Below, in pieces: positions 54,700-63,663 of a DNA stretch of 64,000 bases. The position numbers were made by a program, and so were the translations under genes. The DNA comes from Bacteroidales bacterium (GTDB taxonomy: Bacteria; Bacteroidota; Bacteroidia; Bacteroidales; JAADGE01). Numbering within the stretch: position 1 is the first letter of the stretch; every line of letters begins with the position of its first letter. The stretch spans positions 1-64,000 of the forward strand of contig JAIORQ010000058.1 in the NCBI GenBank assembly GCA_021108035.1. Direction: 5' to 3'. The notes under the pieces were generated by a model, which was given only the letters and a program-made list of their open reading frames with translations, searched no databases and was not told the DNA's origin.

Positions 54700-57171
54700 A
54701 TGAAAACAAAATATTATATTGAACGAATAAATAAAATTACGAAAAGCATTTTTATGATGATATTAATGCTTTTATCTTTAAGTAGTTTTGCCGGTGAACC
54801 AACTGACGGAGGAACGGAAAGTATCAAAATTACCGGAACCGTTTATGACAAAGACGATAAAGTGTCTTTGCCTTATGCAACAATTGTATTATATAATAAA
54901 TCCGATTCAACTTTTGTTCAAGGAACAGTTGCGGATTATGAAGGTAATTTTACTTTGAATAAAATTATCGGAGGAGAATACTATATTGAAATTAAATTCT
55001 TAGGGTATGATAAAAAGATCATTCGTGATATTAATATTAAAAAAGGAACTAAAAATATTAAGCTCGGAACAATATTAATTAATAAAGCAGCTGAGAATAT
55101 TGAAGAAGTAGAAATTCTCGGAGAAAAAGATGCTGTTGAATACAAACTGGATAAAAAAGTTATAAATGTCGGAAAGAAGGCTGTAGCAGCCGGTGGAACA
55201 GTAGTTGATGCACTGGAAAATACACCTTCAATTCAAGTTGATGTTGAAGGAAATGTATTACTTAGAGGCAGTTCAAATTTTACAGTATTAATTGACGGAA
55301 AACCGACAGCTCTTTCCGGAAATGATGCACTAAAAGGAATGCCTGCTTCAACAGTTGAAACTATTGAGATTATCACTAATCCCTCAGTGAAATATGATCC
55401 CGACGGTACAGCCGGAATTATTAATATCATTATGAAAAAAGGTTACCAAACCGGTGTAAACGGAATTGTAAATGCTTCAATTGGTACAAGGCTTAAACAT
55501 TCCGGAGATTTCACTTTAAATTACAGAACAGATAAAGTTAATTATTTCATCAGCGGTAATTATTCTGATCGTCCGAGTTATCCGACAACTAATTTCTTTA
55601 ACGAAACTGATATTAATGATACAATCAGATTTGTTTCACAAGACGCAGACAGATTACAAAGAAATAAATCCTATAATATAAAAGCCGGTGCAGACTTTTA
55701 TTTGAATGATATAAATACATTAACTTTTTCGGGAGAATACGGTTTTTGGGGATTTTACATGGAAATGGATTCGAAAGTACATGAATATAAAGTTCCTGCT
55801 ACTTCAGATATTTTCAAAAATACTGAAACGGATTTGACTATCGGCGGAAATTATATTAACGGAAGTATGATATTTGATCATGATTTTGCAAAAGATCATG
55901 ACTTGGTTACAACTTTTACTTATTCAACATGGGACGGTACTAATTCTACTGATGTTAATGAACAGAATACTGATGATACATGGCTTAATCCTTTTGATCC
56001 GTATCGTTATGAATCAATTAGAAATGATTTAAATCAAGATTTAAGGTTTAAAACAGATTATACACAACCAATAGGAGAAAAAAGTAAAATTGAAGCCGGT
56101 TTACAGGCAAGATATTTTACTTTGGAATCTTCTTACTCATTAATGAATATGGATTATGAAAATAATATTTGGGTAGATAACACTCAATTTCAGAATGAAA
56201 TGGATTTTACTCGAATAATTAATTCGGCTTACGGTACATTCTCAAGTTCTTTTAAAGATTTCCAATATAAATTAGGTATCAGAGGAGAATATACCGACAG
56301 ATTATTGCATGTTTTAACAAGTGATGATAAGTATGAATTGAAGCGTTTTGATTATTTCCCGTCAGTTCATATTTCCAAACAGCTGAAAAAAGGACAACAA
56401 TTTCAGGCAAGTTACAGCAGAAGAATTAACAGACCGCAACCATGGAATTTGAATCCTTTTCCAATATTTTCCGACAGCTATATTACTCAAGGCGGAAATC
56501 CTGAATTATTACCCGAATATACAGATTCATACGAGTTAAATTATATGAAACGTTTTAAAATCGGATTTGTATCATTTGAAGGATTTTACCGACAAACTAA
56601 TAATAAATATGATATGAATTTGAATTTACAAGATGACGGTATAATTAGTATTAAAACAACAAATCTTGACAGAAGTTTTGCCTATGGAACTGAATTATCG
56701 GGAAATTTTGGATTTACAAAGTGGTTAAATTTATATGCAAGTGCAAATCTTTACAGTTATAATATTGAAGGTGACATTGTTACAGAATTTGCAGATGTTA
56801 AAAGTTTCAGATATGATTTTGTTTTAAACGCAAAAATATCTTTTACAAAAACAACTCAACTGCAATTAACAGGATTTTATAATGCACCCACAATCACATC
56901 TCAAGGATTAAGGAGTGAAATGTACGGAATGAATGCCGCTGTCAGTCAATCCTTTTTTAAACGCAGATTATCAGTTACTTTGAGAGGGCGTAATATTTTA
57001 AATACAATGAAATTCAGTTTTAATGCAGAAAGCCCCGGTTTAAAGACCGGCTTTAATTATAATATGGAATATCCGGTAATTATGCTCAACATAAGCTATA
57101 AGATAAATAACTATAAGAAACGCAGAAATGATCCTGATACTGAAACAAATTTCGGCGGCGGAGTTTTATAA
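54700..57171 (+). CDS. TonB-dependent receptor with carboxypeptidase-regulatory domain
   Basis: A long signal peptide (about 1-31, ending SSFAG) is followed by a CarboxypepD_reg-like domain (about 43-130), the plug (about 140-250; VDALENTPSIQVDVEGNVLL and the family core VTIEIITNPSVKYDPDG-like stretch) and a 22-strand-type barrel to the C-terminus. This is the outer-membrane-beta-barrel family related to TonB receptors; no clear TonB box is visible. No SusD partner follows, so polysaccharide uptake is not indicated. Substrate unknown. A terminator follows 55 bp after the stop. Confidence 0.87.
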   Translation: MKTKYYIERINKITKSIFMMILMLLSLSSFAGEPTDGGTESIKITGTVYDKDDKVSLPYATIVLYNKSDSTFVQGTVADYEGNFTLNKIIGGEYYIEIKFLGYDKKIIRDINIKKGTKNIKLGTILINKAAENIEEVEILGEKDAVEYKLDKKVINVGKKAVAAGGTVVDALENTPSIQVDVEGNVLLRGSSNFTVLIDGKPTALSGNDALKGMPASTVETIEIITNPSVKYDPDGTAGIINIIMKKGYQTGVNGIVNASIGTRLKHSGDFTLNYRTDKVNYFISGNYSDRPSYPTTNFFNETDINDTIRFVSQDADRLQRNKSYNIKAGADFYLNDINTLTFSGEYGFWGFYMEMDSKVHEYKVPATSDIFKNTETDLTIGGNYINGSMIFDHDFAKDHDLVTTFTYSTWDGTNSTDVNEQNTDDTWLNPFDPYRYESIRNDLNQDLRFKTDYTQPIGEKSKIEAGLQARYFTLESSYSLMNMDYENNIWVDNTQFQNEMDFTRIINSAYGTFSSSFKDFQYKLGIRGEYTDRLLHVLTSDDKYELKRFDYFPSVHISKQLKKGQQFQASYSRRINRPQPWNLNPFPIFSDSYITQGGNPELLPEYTDSYELNYMKRFKIGFVSFEGFYRQTNNKYDMNLNLQDDGIISIKTTNLDRSFAYGTELSGNFGFTKWLNLYASANLYSYNIEGDIVTEFADVKSFRYDFVLNAKISFTKTTQLQLTGFYNAPTITSQGLRSEMYGMNAAVSQSFFKRRLSVTLRGRNILNTMKFSFNAESPGLKTGFNYNMEYPVIMLNISYKINNYKKRRNDPDTETNFGGGVL

Positions 57172-57226
57172 CAGACTTGTAAAATTTAACTGATAAATTA
57201 TCAACGTCTCTTCATAATTGATTTTT

Positions 57227-57261
57227 AAGTGCCTTTCATAAACCGGAAGGCACTTTTTTTT
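57227..57261 (+). terminator. rho-independent terminator
   Basis: AAGTGCCTT pairs with AAGGCACTT (57227-57235 against 57247-57255), followed by a T-run. It follows the TonB-dependent receptor and directly precedes the second 225-bp repeat. Confidence 0.85.
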
Positions 57262-57264
57262 AAT

Positions 57265-57490
57265 TTAACCCGAATTATTCATACGTTTTTTCTTTGCCTG
57301 AATCAAGGCGTCAAACCCTGCCGCTGTATCCTTATACTGCAAAGGGTTTGCAACGATGAGTCGGGCAAAGAAAAAATGTACCTTCGGTGAAAAATCACAC
57401 AAATTTGGGTGTCTTACAATGACAACTAAATTATTACCATTCAGCTTGTTACTATTGTATATTTGATTTTTCATGAATAATTCGGGTTAA
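57265..57490. repeat. 225-bp nested inverted-repeat element, copy 2
   Basis: A perfect 18-bp terminal inverted repeat (TTAACCCGAATTATTCAT at 57265-57282 against 57473-57490). The first half is similar to copy 1 at 9096-9330 (shared TTTTTTCTTTG, GGTTTGCAACGAT and GGCAAAGAAAAAATG); the second half differs. Inner stem as in copy 1. Beyond it the spacer to 57720 holds a decayed right end of the 131-bp repeat (57611-57635) and an AT-rich stretch with TTTGAACTTTAAAC repeated (57628-57710). Confidence 0.75.
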
Positions 57491-57720
57491 GATGCAACTT
57501 TTTAATAACTTTATAATCTGAATAATAGAAAAAATCAATTTAAACTGTCATTTTTGTAAACTCTTTGTGTAGTTTTGTGTTTTGATGATTTAGCGGCATT
57601 TTTATTTTTTTACTTTTCGAAGTGAACTCAAACTTTGAACTTTAAACTCTTTTGAACTTTAAACTTATAATTTTGAACTCTTTGAACTTTTTAATCTTTA
57701 AACTTTTAAACAATAATATC

Positions 57721-59295
57721 ATGAAATATCTATTTTTTACATCATTTATTTTATTTTCCTTTTCATTATTTGCACAAATTCCTTCATCCTTTGATCTCAG
57801 AGATTATAACGGAGAAAATTACGTAACTTCAGTAAAATCACAAGAAGGCGGAACGTGTTGGACACACGGGACAATGGCATCAACAGAAAGTAATTTGATG
57901 ATGACCGGAGCATGGACAGCAAACGGTGAAACCGGTGAGCCTAATTTAGCCGAATATCACTTAGATTGGTATAATGGTTTCAATGATTCTATTAATGATG
58001 ATTATGGTACTAATCCTCCGGGTCTTGAAGTGCATATGGGAGGAGATTACAGAGTATCAACTGCCTATTTATCAAGAGCTGAGGGTGCAGTAAGAGACAT
58101 TGACGGCCAATCTTTTGATGATCCTCCTGAAAGATATAATTCTTCTTATCATTATTATTATCCGAGAAGGGTTGAGTGGTATAATGCCGAAGAAGATTTG
58201 TCGAAGATTGATACAATTAAAACCAAATTAATGCAATACGGTGCAATGGCAACTTGTATATGTTACGACTACGGTTTTATTGATTATAATTATAACCATT
58301 ACCAACCAAGTTCAAACTCAATGTTACCCAATCATTCAGTAACCATAATCGGTTGGGATGACAGTCATTCTGTTCCCGCTGCCCCGCAAAACGGCGCATG
58401 GTTAGTAAAGAACAGTTGGGGTACCGGATGGGGATATTCCGGTTATTTTTGGATTTCTTATTATGATAAATGGTCATGCAAAGAACCTGATATGGGAGCA
58501 GTATCCTTTATTGACGTTGAACCTTTGCAATATGACACAGTATATTATCACGATTATCACGGATGGAGAGATACAAAAACCGACAGCGATTCTGCATTTA
58601 ATGCATTCAGTGTAAATGAAGATGTTCTTATCGAAGCTGTAAGTTTCTTTGTTGATGCAGATGATGTGAATTATGAAGTAAAAATCTTCAAAACATTTTC
58701 AAGCGGTGAATTAAGGAATCTTCAAACTACACAAACCGGTAATATAGTGCATCGCGGTTTTCATACCATAGATTTAGATGATAATGTTGAACTTATCGAA
58801 GGAGATGATTTTTATGTATTTCTTTATTTGGATAAAGGCGGACAACCCTACGACAGAACTTCCGATGTACCTGTTTTGCTCGGCGGAGTATCAAAAACAA
58901 TAGTACCTTCCACAGCAAATCCGGCTGAAAGCTATTATTGCGAAGCCGGTGAATGGCTTGATTTTTATGATTATGATGATCCTTCAGGTTTTGATAATAC
59001 CGGCAATTTTTGCATAAAAGCATTGGCTGTCTCTTACGAACCTGTTAATATTAATGATGTAAATGATATAAAATTTGAAATTTATCCGAATCCTGCAAAA
59101 GATTTTATTCGAATAAACACCGGATCGCAAGACATAATTTCATACAAGATATTTGATATTAGCGGTAAACAATTAAGTTCCGGTAATTTACCGGAAAGTC
59201 AAACAATTGATATAAGTCGGTTTAGTAAAGGATTGTATTTTATAGAGTTAGAAGTGAACAATAAATCATTTACTGAAAAGCTTATTATAAAATAG
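57721..59295 (+). CDS. secreted papain-family (C1) protease with T9SS type A domain
   Basis: The ATG at 57721 is preferred to a TTG at 57652 because it begins the signal peptide (ends SLFAQ) and the upstream codons fall in a repeat. The protease domain (about 20-260) has Cys46 (GGTCWTHG), His205 (NHSVTIIGW) and Asn231 (KNSWGTGWG), plus the Gln of the oxyanion hole (SQEGG, preceding). A middle domain (about 270-425) is lectin-like and occurs in other bacterial C1 proteases. The type A CTD (about 447-524: FEIYPNPAKDFIRI, ending FTEKLIIK) predicts T9SS export. It is an extracellular peptidase. No inhibitor gene is nearby. Confidence 0.9.
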   Translation: MKYLFFTSFILFSFSLFAQIPSSFDLRDYNGENYVTSVKSQEGGTCWTHGTMASTESNLMMTGAWTANGETGEPNLAEYHLDWYNGFNDSINDDYGTNPPGLEVHMGGDYRVSTAYLSRAEGAVRDIDGQSFDDPPERYNSSYHYYYPRRVEWYNAEEDLSKIDTIKTKLMQYGAMATCICYDYGFIDYNYNHYQPSSNSMLPNHSVTIIGWDDSHSVPAAPQNGAWLVKNSWGTGWGYSGYFWISYYDKWSCKEPDMGAVSFIDVEPLQYDTVYYHDYHGWRDTKTDSDSAFNAFSVNEDVLIEAVSFFVDADDVNYEVKIFKTFSSGELRNLQTTQTGNIVHRGFHTIDLDDNVELIEGDDFYVFLYLDKGGQPYDRTSDVPVLLGGVSKTIVPSTANPAESYYCEAGEWLDFYDYDDPSGFDNTGNFCIKALAVSYEPVNINDVNDIKFEIYPNPAKDFIRINTGSQDIISYKIFDISGKQLSSGNLPESQTIDISRFSKGLYFIELEVNNKSFTEKLIIK

Positions 59296-59296
59296 A

Positions 59297-59531
59297 TTTT
59301 TTCAGGATTACCTGAAAAAAAGCCGACTTTATCGAAAAAATATACTTTATATTGTTTGTTTTTATCAATTTAACAATGCAACAATTTAGTAATGTTCATC
59401 TGCAAGATAAAGAAGTGTTTAGAGAAATATCAACAACTTAATAAAAAACTGCATCTGAAGAAATTCAGTTGCGGTTTTTACAGTAAATCCTCTTGTTGAG
59501 AGGATTGAATAATCCTGATAACATCAGGATT
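59297..59531. terminator. run of four hairpins after the protease gene
   Basis: Stems: 59297-59320 (perfect 10 bp, ATTA loop, starts with a T-run and ends with an A-run); 59446-59477 (14 positions, one mismatch and one wobble, followed by TTTTA: the best terminator); 59486-59506 (9 bp, GTT loop); 59511-59531 (perfect 9 bp, AAC loop). The last two are adjacent and share the AATCCT start. No coding frame is present in 59296-59647. Confidence 0.6.
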
Positions 59532-59647
59532 TATTTCTGTGAAAGACAGCATGGAGTTTTAGTCATAAAATACAGGCAGGAAAGTTTAAACTTCTCTTTT
59601 TCAGGGCTGCGATTAAATATAGATCAGAATCTTGTTTTAACACTTTT

Positions 59648-60196
59648 TTACTGATAATACTTATCCGGATTATCTTCCCTGTCGTGATATTTTGAAGCCA
59701 ATAATGCAATTATTTGACGAAAGGTTTCAATGGCATTTGCAGTATCGGCAGTTATTTCTTTATTCTGTAATTTGAGCAACATAATTGCATATAAGCCGTG
59801 TAAGCAAATGTCAATTTGATTCAATGCTTTGCCTTGCATCTTTTCCGACAATGCTTTAATATGCGGCAATGTTGTTTCATGTATTTTTTTATATTGTATT
59901 TCAGCCGGTTGGTTTAAAAGCCATAAATGTAAATCATTCAGGTCGTTTACAATATTTGTTACTACTTGCAGATGCCCGGATTGTTTAATATTCTCCAAAT
60001 TCGTCATTTGAATAAGTCCGGAATACCAATTCAGGATTTTTTCTTTTATTTCTTCTTCAACATCGTATTTATCAATTATCTGTTCTTGAATTTTTTTCAG
60101 GTCAAAATCTAAAGATCTTACCATATCTTCTGTTTGCCACATATATAAGATATATTCGGCAATATTTGTTCTTCTGAGTTGTTCAGAAATAATCAT
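59648..60196 (-). CDS. DUF4924 family protein
   Basis: A 182-residue, all-helical, soluble protein. The N-terminus (MIISEQLRRTNIAEYILYMWQTED) and the end (ASKYHDREDNPDKYYQ) match the DUF4924 family, which is restricted to Bacteroidota and has no known function. There is no signal peptide. The nearest gene on the same strand, 167 bp upstream, encodes an ArsC-like reductase; co-transcription is uncertain. Confidence 0.8.
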   Translation of the reverse strand: MIISEQLRRTNIAEYILYMWQTEDMVRSLDFDLKKIQEQIIDKYDVEEEIKEKILNWYSGLIQMTNLENIKQSGHLQVVTNIVNDLNDLHLWLLNQPAEIQYKKIHETTLPHIKALSEKMQGKALNQIDICLHGLYAIMLLKLQNKEITADTANAIETFRQIIALLASKYHDREDNPDKYYQ

Positions 60197-60363
60197 AATA
60201 CTTTGTTTTTGCGGTTCGTTCTACTGTTATTTTACCGGAAATATCTTTTTATAAATACAGTTATCTAACTGACATAAATGCTTAAATGCTATAATGATTT
60301 AATGCTTAAATATATAATACCTGACAGAGTTTTTTTTGAGCAATCAAAAAACCTATATTAAGT

Positions 60364-60705
60364 CTATAAGATTTTATCAATATTAGACGGAGGATTACCC
60401 CAAACAGCTTTGTCATCAATCTCAATGATCGGTCGTTGAATAAATTTAGGATTTTCTGCCATAATTTTTATCAGATCATCATCTGAAATATCTTTTCCTT
60501 TATAGTTTTCTTTGTATTCTTTTTCCTGTGTTCTGATCATTTCAAAAGGCCTCTTGTCAAGTTTTTTCAAAAGGCTTTTTAATGATTCAAAAGTAAAAGC
60601 TTCATCTTTTAAATATTGAACCACAGTAAAGTCAATCTTTTTTCCTTCCAAATATTGAAGTCCCGCTCTGCTTTTTTTGCAACGAGGGTTGTGATATATT
60701 TTCAT
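60364..60705 (-). CDS. arsC: ArsC/Spx-like thioredoxin-fold reductase
   Basis: 113 residues of the ArsC (glutaredoxin-type) family with the active Cys9 in HNPRCKKSRAGL and the later Arg in KFIQRPI. The family includes arsenate reductases and Spx/MgsR-type proteins. The single Cys without a CxxC argues for the arsenate-reductase-like branch. No ars operon (arsB, arsR) is adjacent, so arsenate resistance is not shown. An 8-bp tandem repeat lies in its upstream region. Confidence 0.8.
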   Translation of the reverse strand: MKIYHNPRCKKSRAGLQYLEGKKIDFTVVQYLKDEAFTFESLKSLLKKLDKRPFEMIRTQEKEYKENYKGKDISDDDLIKIMAENPKFIQRPIIEIDDKAVWGNPPSNIDKIL

Positions 60706-60792
60706 TTTATTAATTGTTTCATTGTTTATCTCTTTATTTAGTCTTTAAGCCTAACATCTAACTTCAAACATCTAATTTTTCAACATCATCCT

Positions 60793-60847
60793 CATTCTCT
60801 CATTCTCTCATTCTCTCATTCTCTCATTCTCTCATTCTCTCATTCAA
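60793..60847. repeat. 8-bp tandem repeat (CATTCTCT, six copies plus)
   Basis: Six exact units at 60793-60840 and a partial seventh lie between the end of prfB and the start of the ArsC-like gene, about 90 bp upstream of the latter. Repeats of this length can vary in number by slippage. Confidence 0.85.
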
Positions 60848-60862
60848 TCATTAATTTCTCAC

Positions 60863-61946
60863 CTATCCTTGCATAAGATATTTCTTAATAAAGGCATTTA
60901 TATCTCCGTCCATAACACCGTTAACATCAGATGTTTCATAAGCTGTCCGATTGTCTTTTACCATTTTGTACGGGTGCATAACATAACTTCTGATTTGCGA
61001 ACCCCATTCAATTTTTTTCTTATTTCCTTCAACCTCTGCTTGTTTTTCTTGCCTTTTTCTTAATTCAATTTCATATAAATGAGATTTTAGTATTCGAAGT
61101 GCATTTTCTTTATTGGTATGCTGTGAGCGAGATTCTGTATTTTCAACGGCTATACCGGAGGGTTTATGCCTCACTCTTACTCCTGTTTCAATTTTATTAA
61201 CACTTTGCCCGCCGGCTCCTCCGGATCTGAAAGTTTCCCATGTAATATCAGCAGGATTTATTTCAATTTTTATTGAATCATCTGCAACAGGAGAAACAAA
61301 AACTGATGCAAAGGAAGTATGCCTGCGATTAGCTGAATCAAAGGGAGATAATCTTACTAATCGATGAACACCGTTTTCACTTTTCAGATAACCGTAAGCA
61401 TATTCACCTTCAAATTCAAGTGTTACGGTTTTAATACCGGCTTCATCTCCCGGTTGATAATATAATTGTTTTACTTTGTAATTATTTCTTTCACCCCAAC
61501 GAATATACATTCTCATTAACATTTCAGCCCAATCAGTGCTTTCTGTTCCGCCCGCTCCGGGATTAATCTTTAGTATTGCACTTTTTTCATCTTCTTCGTT
61601 GCTCAACATTTTTTTGAATTCCAATTCTTCAATTAAATGTAAAGATATATTAAAAGCATCGTTAACTTCTTTTTCATCAGCTTCACCGTTTTCAAAAAAT
61701 TCAATCAGAATTTCAAGTTCATCAAGTGATTCGGAAATATTATTAAAATCGGTAACCCAAGATTTTAATTTAGCTAAATCTTTTAGTTTAATTTCAGCTT
61801 TTTTCGGATCATTCCAAAAATTCGGTAATTGAGCTTCTTTTTCTTTTTCAATAATTATTTTTTCTTTGACATCAATGTCAAAGATACCCCCTTAACGCGT
61901 TTCTGCGTCCAAAAAGATCATCTGATTTTTCTTTGCTGAATATCAT
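60863..61946 (-). CDS. prfB: peptide chain release factor 2, with programmed +1 frameshift
   Basis: Translation starts at the ATG at 61946. Twenty-two codons (MIFSKEKSDDLFGRRNALRG, then Y, L) lead to CTT followed by in-frame TGA (61878-61880). The classical signal AGGGGGTATCTTTGAC is complete, so ribosomes shift +1 (skip T at 61880) and read LDIDVKEK onward to 60863, total about 360 residues. The second frame has the SPF codon-recognition motif (LSPFDSANRRHTS) that reads UGA/UAA, and GGQ (GGAGGQSVNKIE). RF2 thus regulates its own level. An automatic caller may report only 60863-61624, losing the N-terminal 107 residues. Confidence 0.94.
61877..61892 (-). promoter_or_regulatory. prfB programmed frameshift site
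   Basis: The minus strand reads AGGGGGTATCTTTGAC: an internal Shine-Dalgarno (AGGGGG), three-base spacing, slippery CTT and the weak stop TGAC. It is identical to the Escherichia coli site. The internal Shine-Dalgarno matters even though this lineage seldom uses it for initiation. Confidence 0.93.
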
Positions 61947-62006
61947 ATAATGATTTTTTAATAATAGAATAGTTAAAAAAAACTTATCTTTATCATTTAA
62001 AAAATG

Positions 62007-62014
62007 CAAATATA
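62007..62014 (-). promoter_or_regulatory. predicted -7 element of prfB
   Basis: On the minus strand TATATTTG matches TAnnTTTG, 60 bp upstream of the prfB start. No box of the shared type is seen. Confidence 0.45.
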
Positions 62015-62117
62015 TAAATTGAATTTTTAAAATCAATTTACAAATCATATATTAGAGGCAAAATATTTGCAGGTAATAAAAAAAAGCAGGAATTGAAATT
62101 CCGGTTAAGAAAAAAAC

Positions 62118-63302
62118 ATGATTAATCATTACGAATATTTTATATTAGCTATCTCAGATAATGAGGAAGTATTAAGTATGATTAAAGACAGCTTTACAGA
62201 TGAGGCTCAATCATATCTTGTGCTTACTTCCCCGATTTCCGGTGAAATATTTGATATGATAACTGAAAATAAGCCGGATATCATATTAATGGATATTAAC
62301 TACGGTGATGATACAAAAGGATTGGATATTCTTTTAGATCTGAGAGAATTTGATATTTCTATGGAGATTCCTGTTTTGGTAATGTCTGAGGATAATAAGA
62401 ATATTGAAAGAGCAGTTATTTTCGGTGCTGCAGATTTCCTTAAAGTACCCTTTGATAAGTTAGAACTTACCGTAAGAGTAAAATCTCTTTTATCATTATT
62501 CAAACTTATTGAAGGTATTACCGGACAAGCCAGAGAACTTGAAATTCAATCGAATAATCTGGAACAGCAGAAAAATCAGCTTGAAATTGAAAAAAACAAA
62601 ACAGATGAGTTGTTGCAAAATATTTTGCCTTATGAAATTGCGGAACAATTAAAGAATAAAGGGGAAGTAAAAGCAAAAAAATACAGGATGGTTTCAATCA
62701 TGTTCACGGATTTCAAAGATTTTACATCAATATCATCTGATCTTGAACCTGAAGATATTATTAAGGAATTGGGAGTTTATTTCCGAAAATTTGATGATAT
62801 TACCGAGAATCATTTTATTGAAAAGATTAAAACAATCGGGGATGCATATATGTGTGTAGGAGGATTACCTTTAAGAAATAAAAGTAACCCTATTGATATT
62901 GTTTTAGCTTCATTAGAAATTCAAAAATTTATGAAGTGCTATAATGATGCTCGAAGTGCAAAAGGCTTAACAGTATGGGAATTGAGAATAGGAGTTCATA
63001 CAGGGAAAGTTGTAGCAGGAGTTATCGGAAGCAAAAAATTTGCTTACGATATTTGGGGAGATGCTGTAAATACAGCAAGCAGGCTCGAAACTGCCAGTGA
63101 AGCCGGGAAAATTAATATTTCCGGCGTAACATATGAGTATATTAAAGAGTATTTTAATTGTACATACAGAGGAAAAATACCTGCCAAAAATAAAGGTGAT
63201 ATTGATATGTATTATGTTGAAGGTTTGAAGAAAAAATACTGCGAAGAAGGTGATCGTTATTCTCCGAATGAAAAATTTATGGAGAAACTTGCCGAGTTTT
63301 AA
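62118..63302 (+). CDS. receiver-linked class III adenylate cyclase
   Basis: A receiver domain (about 5-125; phosphoacceptor-like Asp59 in ILMDINYG, Lys109 in LKVPFDK), a coiled coil (about 135-170) and a class III nucleotide cyclase catalytic domain (about 188-375). Metal ligands Asp198 (FTDFKDF) and Asp242 (IGDAYM) are present. The purine-selecting pair is Lys238 and Asp311 (IKTIGD, FAYDIWGD), which fits ATP rather than GTP. Asn318 and Arg322 stabilise the transition state. It should make cAMP when its receiver is phosphorylated; no kinase is adjacent, so one of the orphan kinases at 9-25 or 35 kb may feed it (inference). Confidence 0.9.
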   Translation: MINHYEYFILAISDNEEVLSMIKDSFTDEAQSYLVLTSPISGEIFDMITENKPDIILMDINYGDDTKGLDILLDLREFDISMEIPVLVMSEDNKNIERAVIFGAADFLKVPFDKLELTVRVKSLLSLFKLIEGITGQARELEIQSNNLEQQKNQLEIEKNKTDELLQNILPYEIAEQLKNKGEVKAKKYRMVSIMFTDFKDFTSISSDLEPEDIIKELGVYFRKFDDITENHFIEKIKTIGDAYMCVGGLPLRNKSNPIDIVLASLEIQKFMKCYNDARSAKGLTVWELRIGVHTGKVVAGVIGSKKFAYDIWGDAVNTASRLETASEAGKINISGVTYEYIKEYFNCTYRGKIPAKNKGDIDMYYVEGLKKKYCEEGDRYSPNEKFMEKLAEF

Positions 63303-63587
63303 TTTTTGAAAGAATAAACAAAAACATTTTAAAATACAGAAAAGTATCACACATAGTCCAACTGCATTCTATCAACAATTATTTACAAATTATTCAGAAG
63401 CATATTTTTTTTACAGTATTTTTGTTAATTTTGAGTACTCACATTTTGCATGTCACAACTATCGATAGAATGCATAAGTGATAGCCACAAGCTGAAAGCC
63501 CACCGCTCATTTTATACATTTATCTTTTTTACCAACACCCAAATTCAACGCTAAAAAATAAAAGAGTAAATTTTTTCTACCGCTACC
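63303..63587. other. spacer with an 11-bp inverted repeat
   Basis: TGCATTCTATC (63363-63373) is repeated inverted at 63464-63474. Downstream, ACCGCTCATTTTAT near 63501 resembles the interior of the 1230-1389 element. No coding frame or terminator with a U-tract was seen. Confidence 0.45.
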
Positions 63588-63632
63588 GTCCAAAATTCAA
63601 AAAACTTTCTTATATTTGGACAATTATTGTCC
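63588..63632 (+). promoter_or_regulatory. operator-like array before the XRE gene
   Basis: GTCCAAA (63588-63594) pairs with TTTGGAC (63615-63621), and a perfect 6-3-6 palindrome GGACAATTATTGTCC (63618-63632) overlaps it. TATATTTG (63611-63618) is a good -7 element, so the palindrome covers the expected transcription start. This is the layout of an autorepressed promoter of a small helix-turn-helix regulator. Confidence 0.6.
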
Positions 63633-63663
63633 TGAAATATTATTTAAGAATAAAAATTACGGA

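Noticed and set aside
57265-57474. Minus-strand 69-codon frame inside the second 225-bp repeat
   Set aside because: It lies wholly within the inverted-repeat element, has no homologous frame in the other copy and no start signal.
60793-60847. Possible CRISPR-like array
   Set aside because: The repeat unit is 8 bp with no spacers, and no cas genes were seen anywhere in the window.
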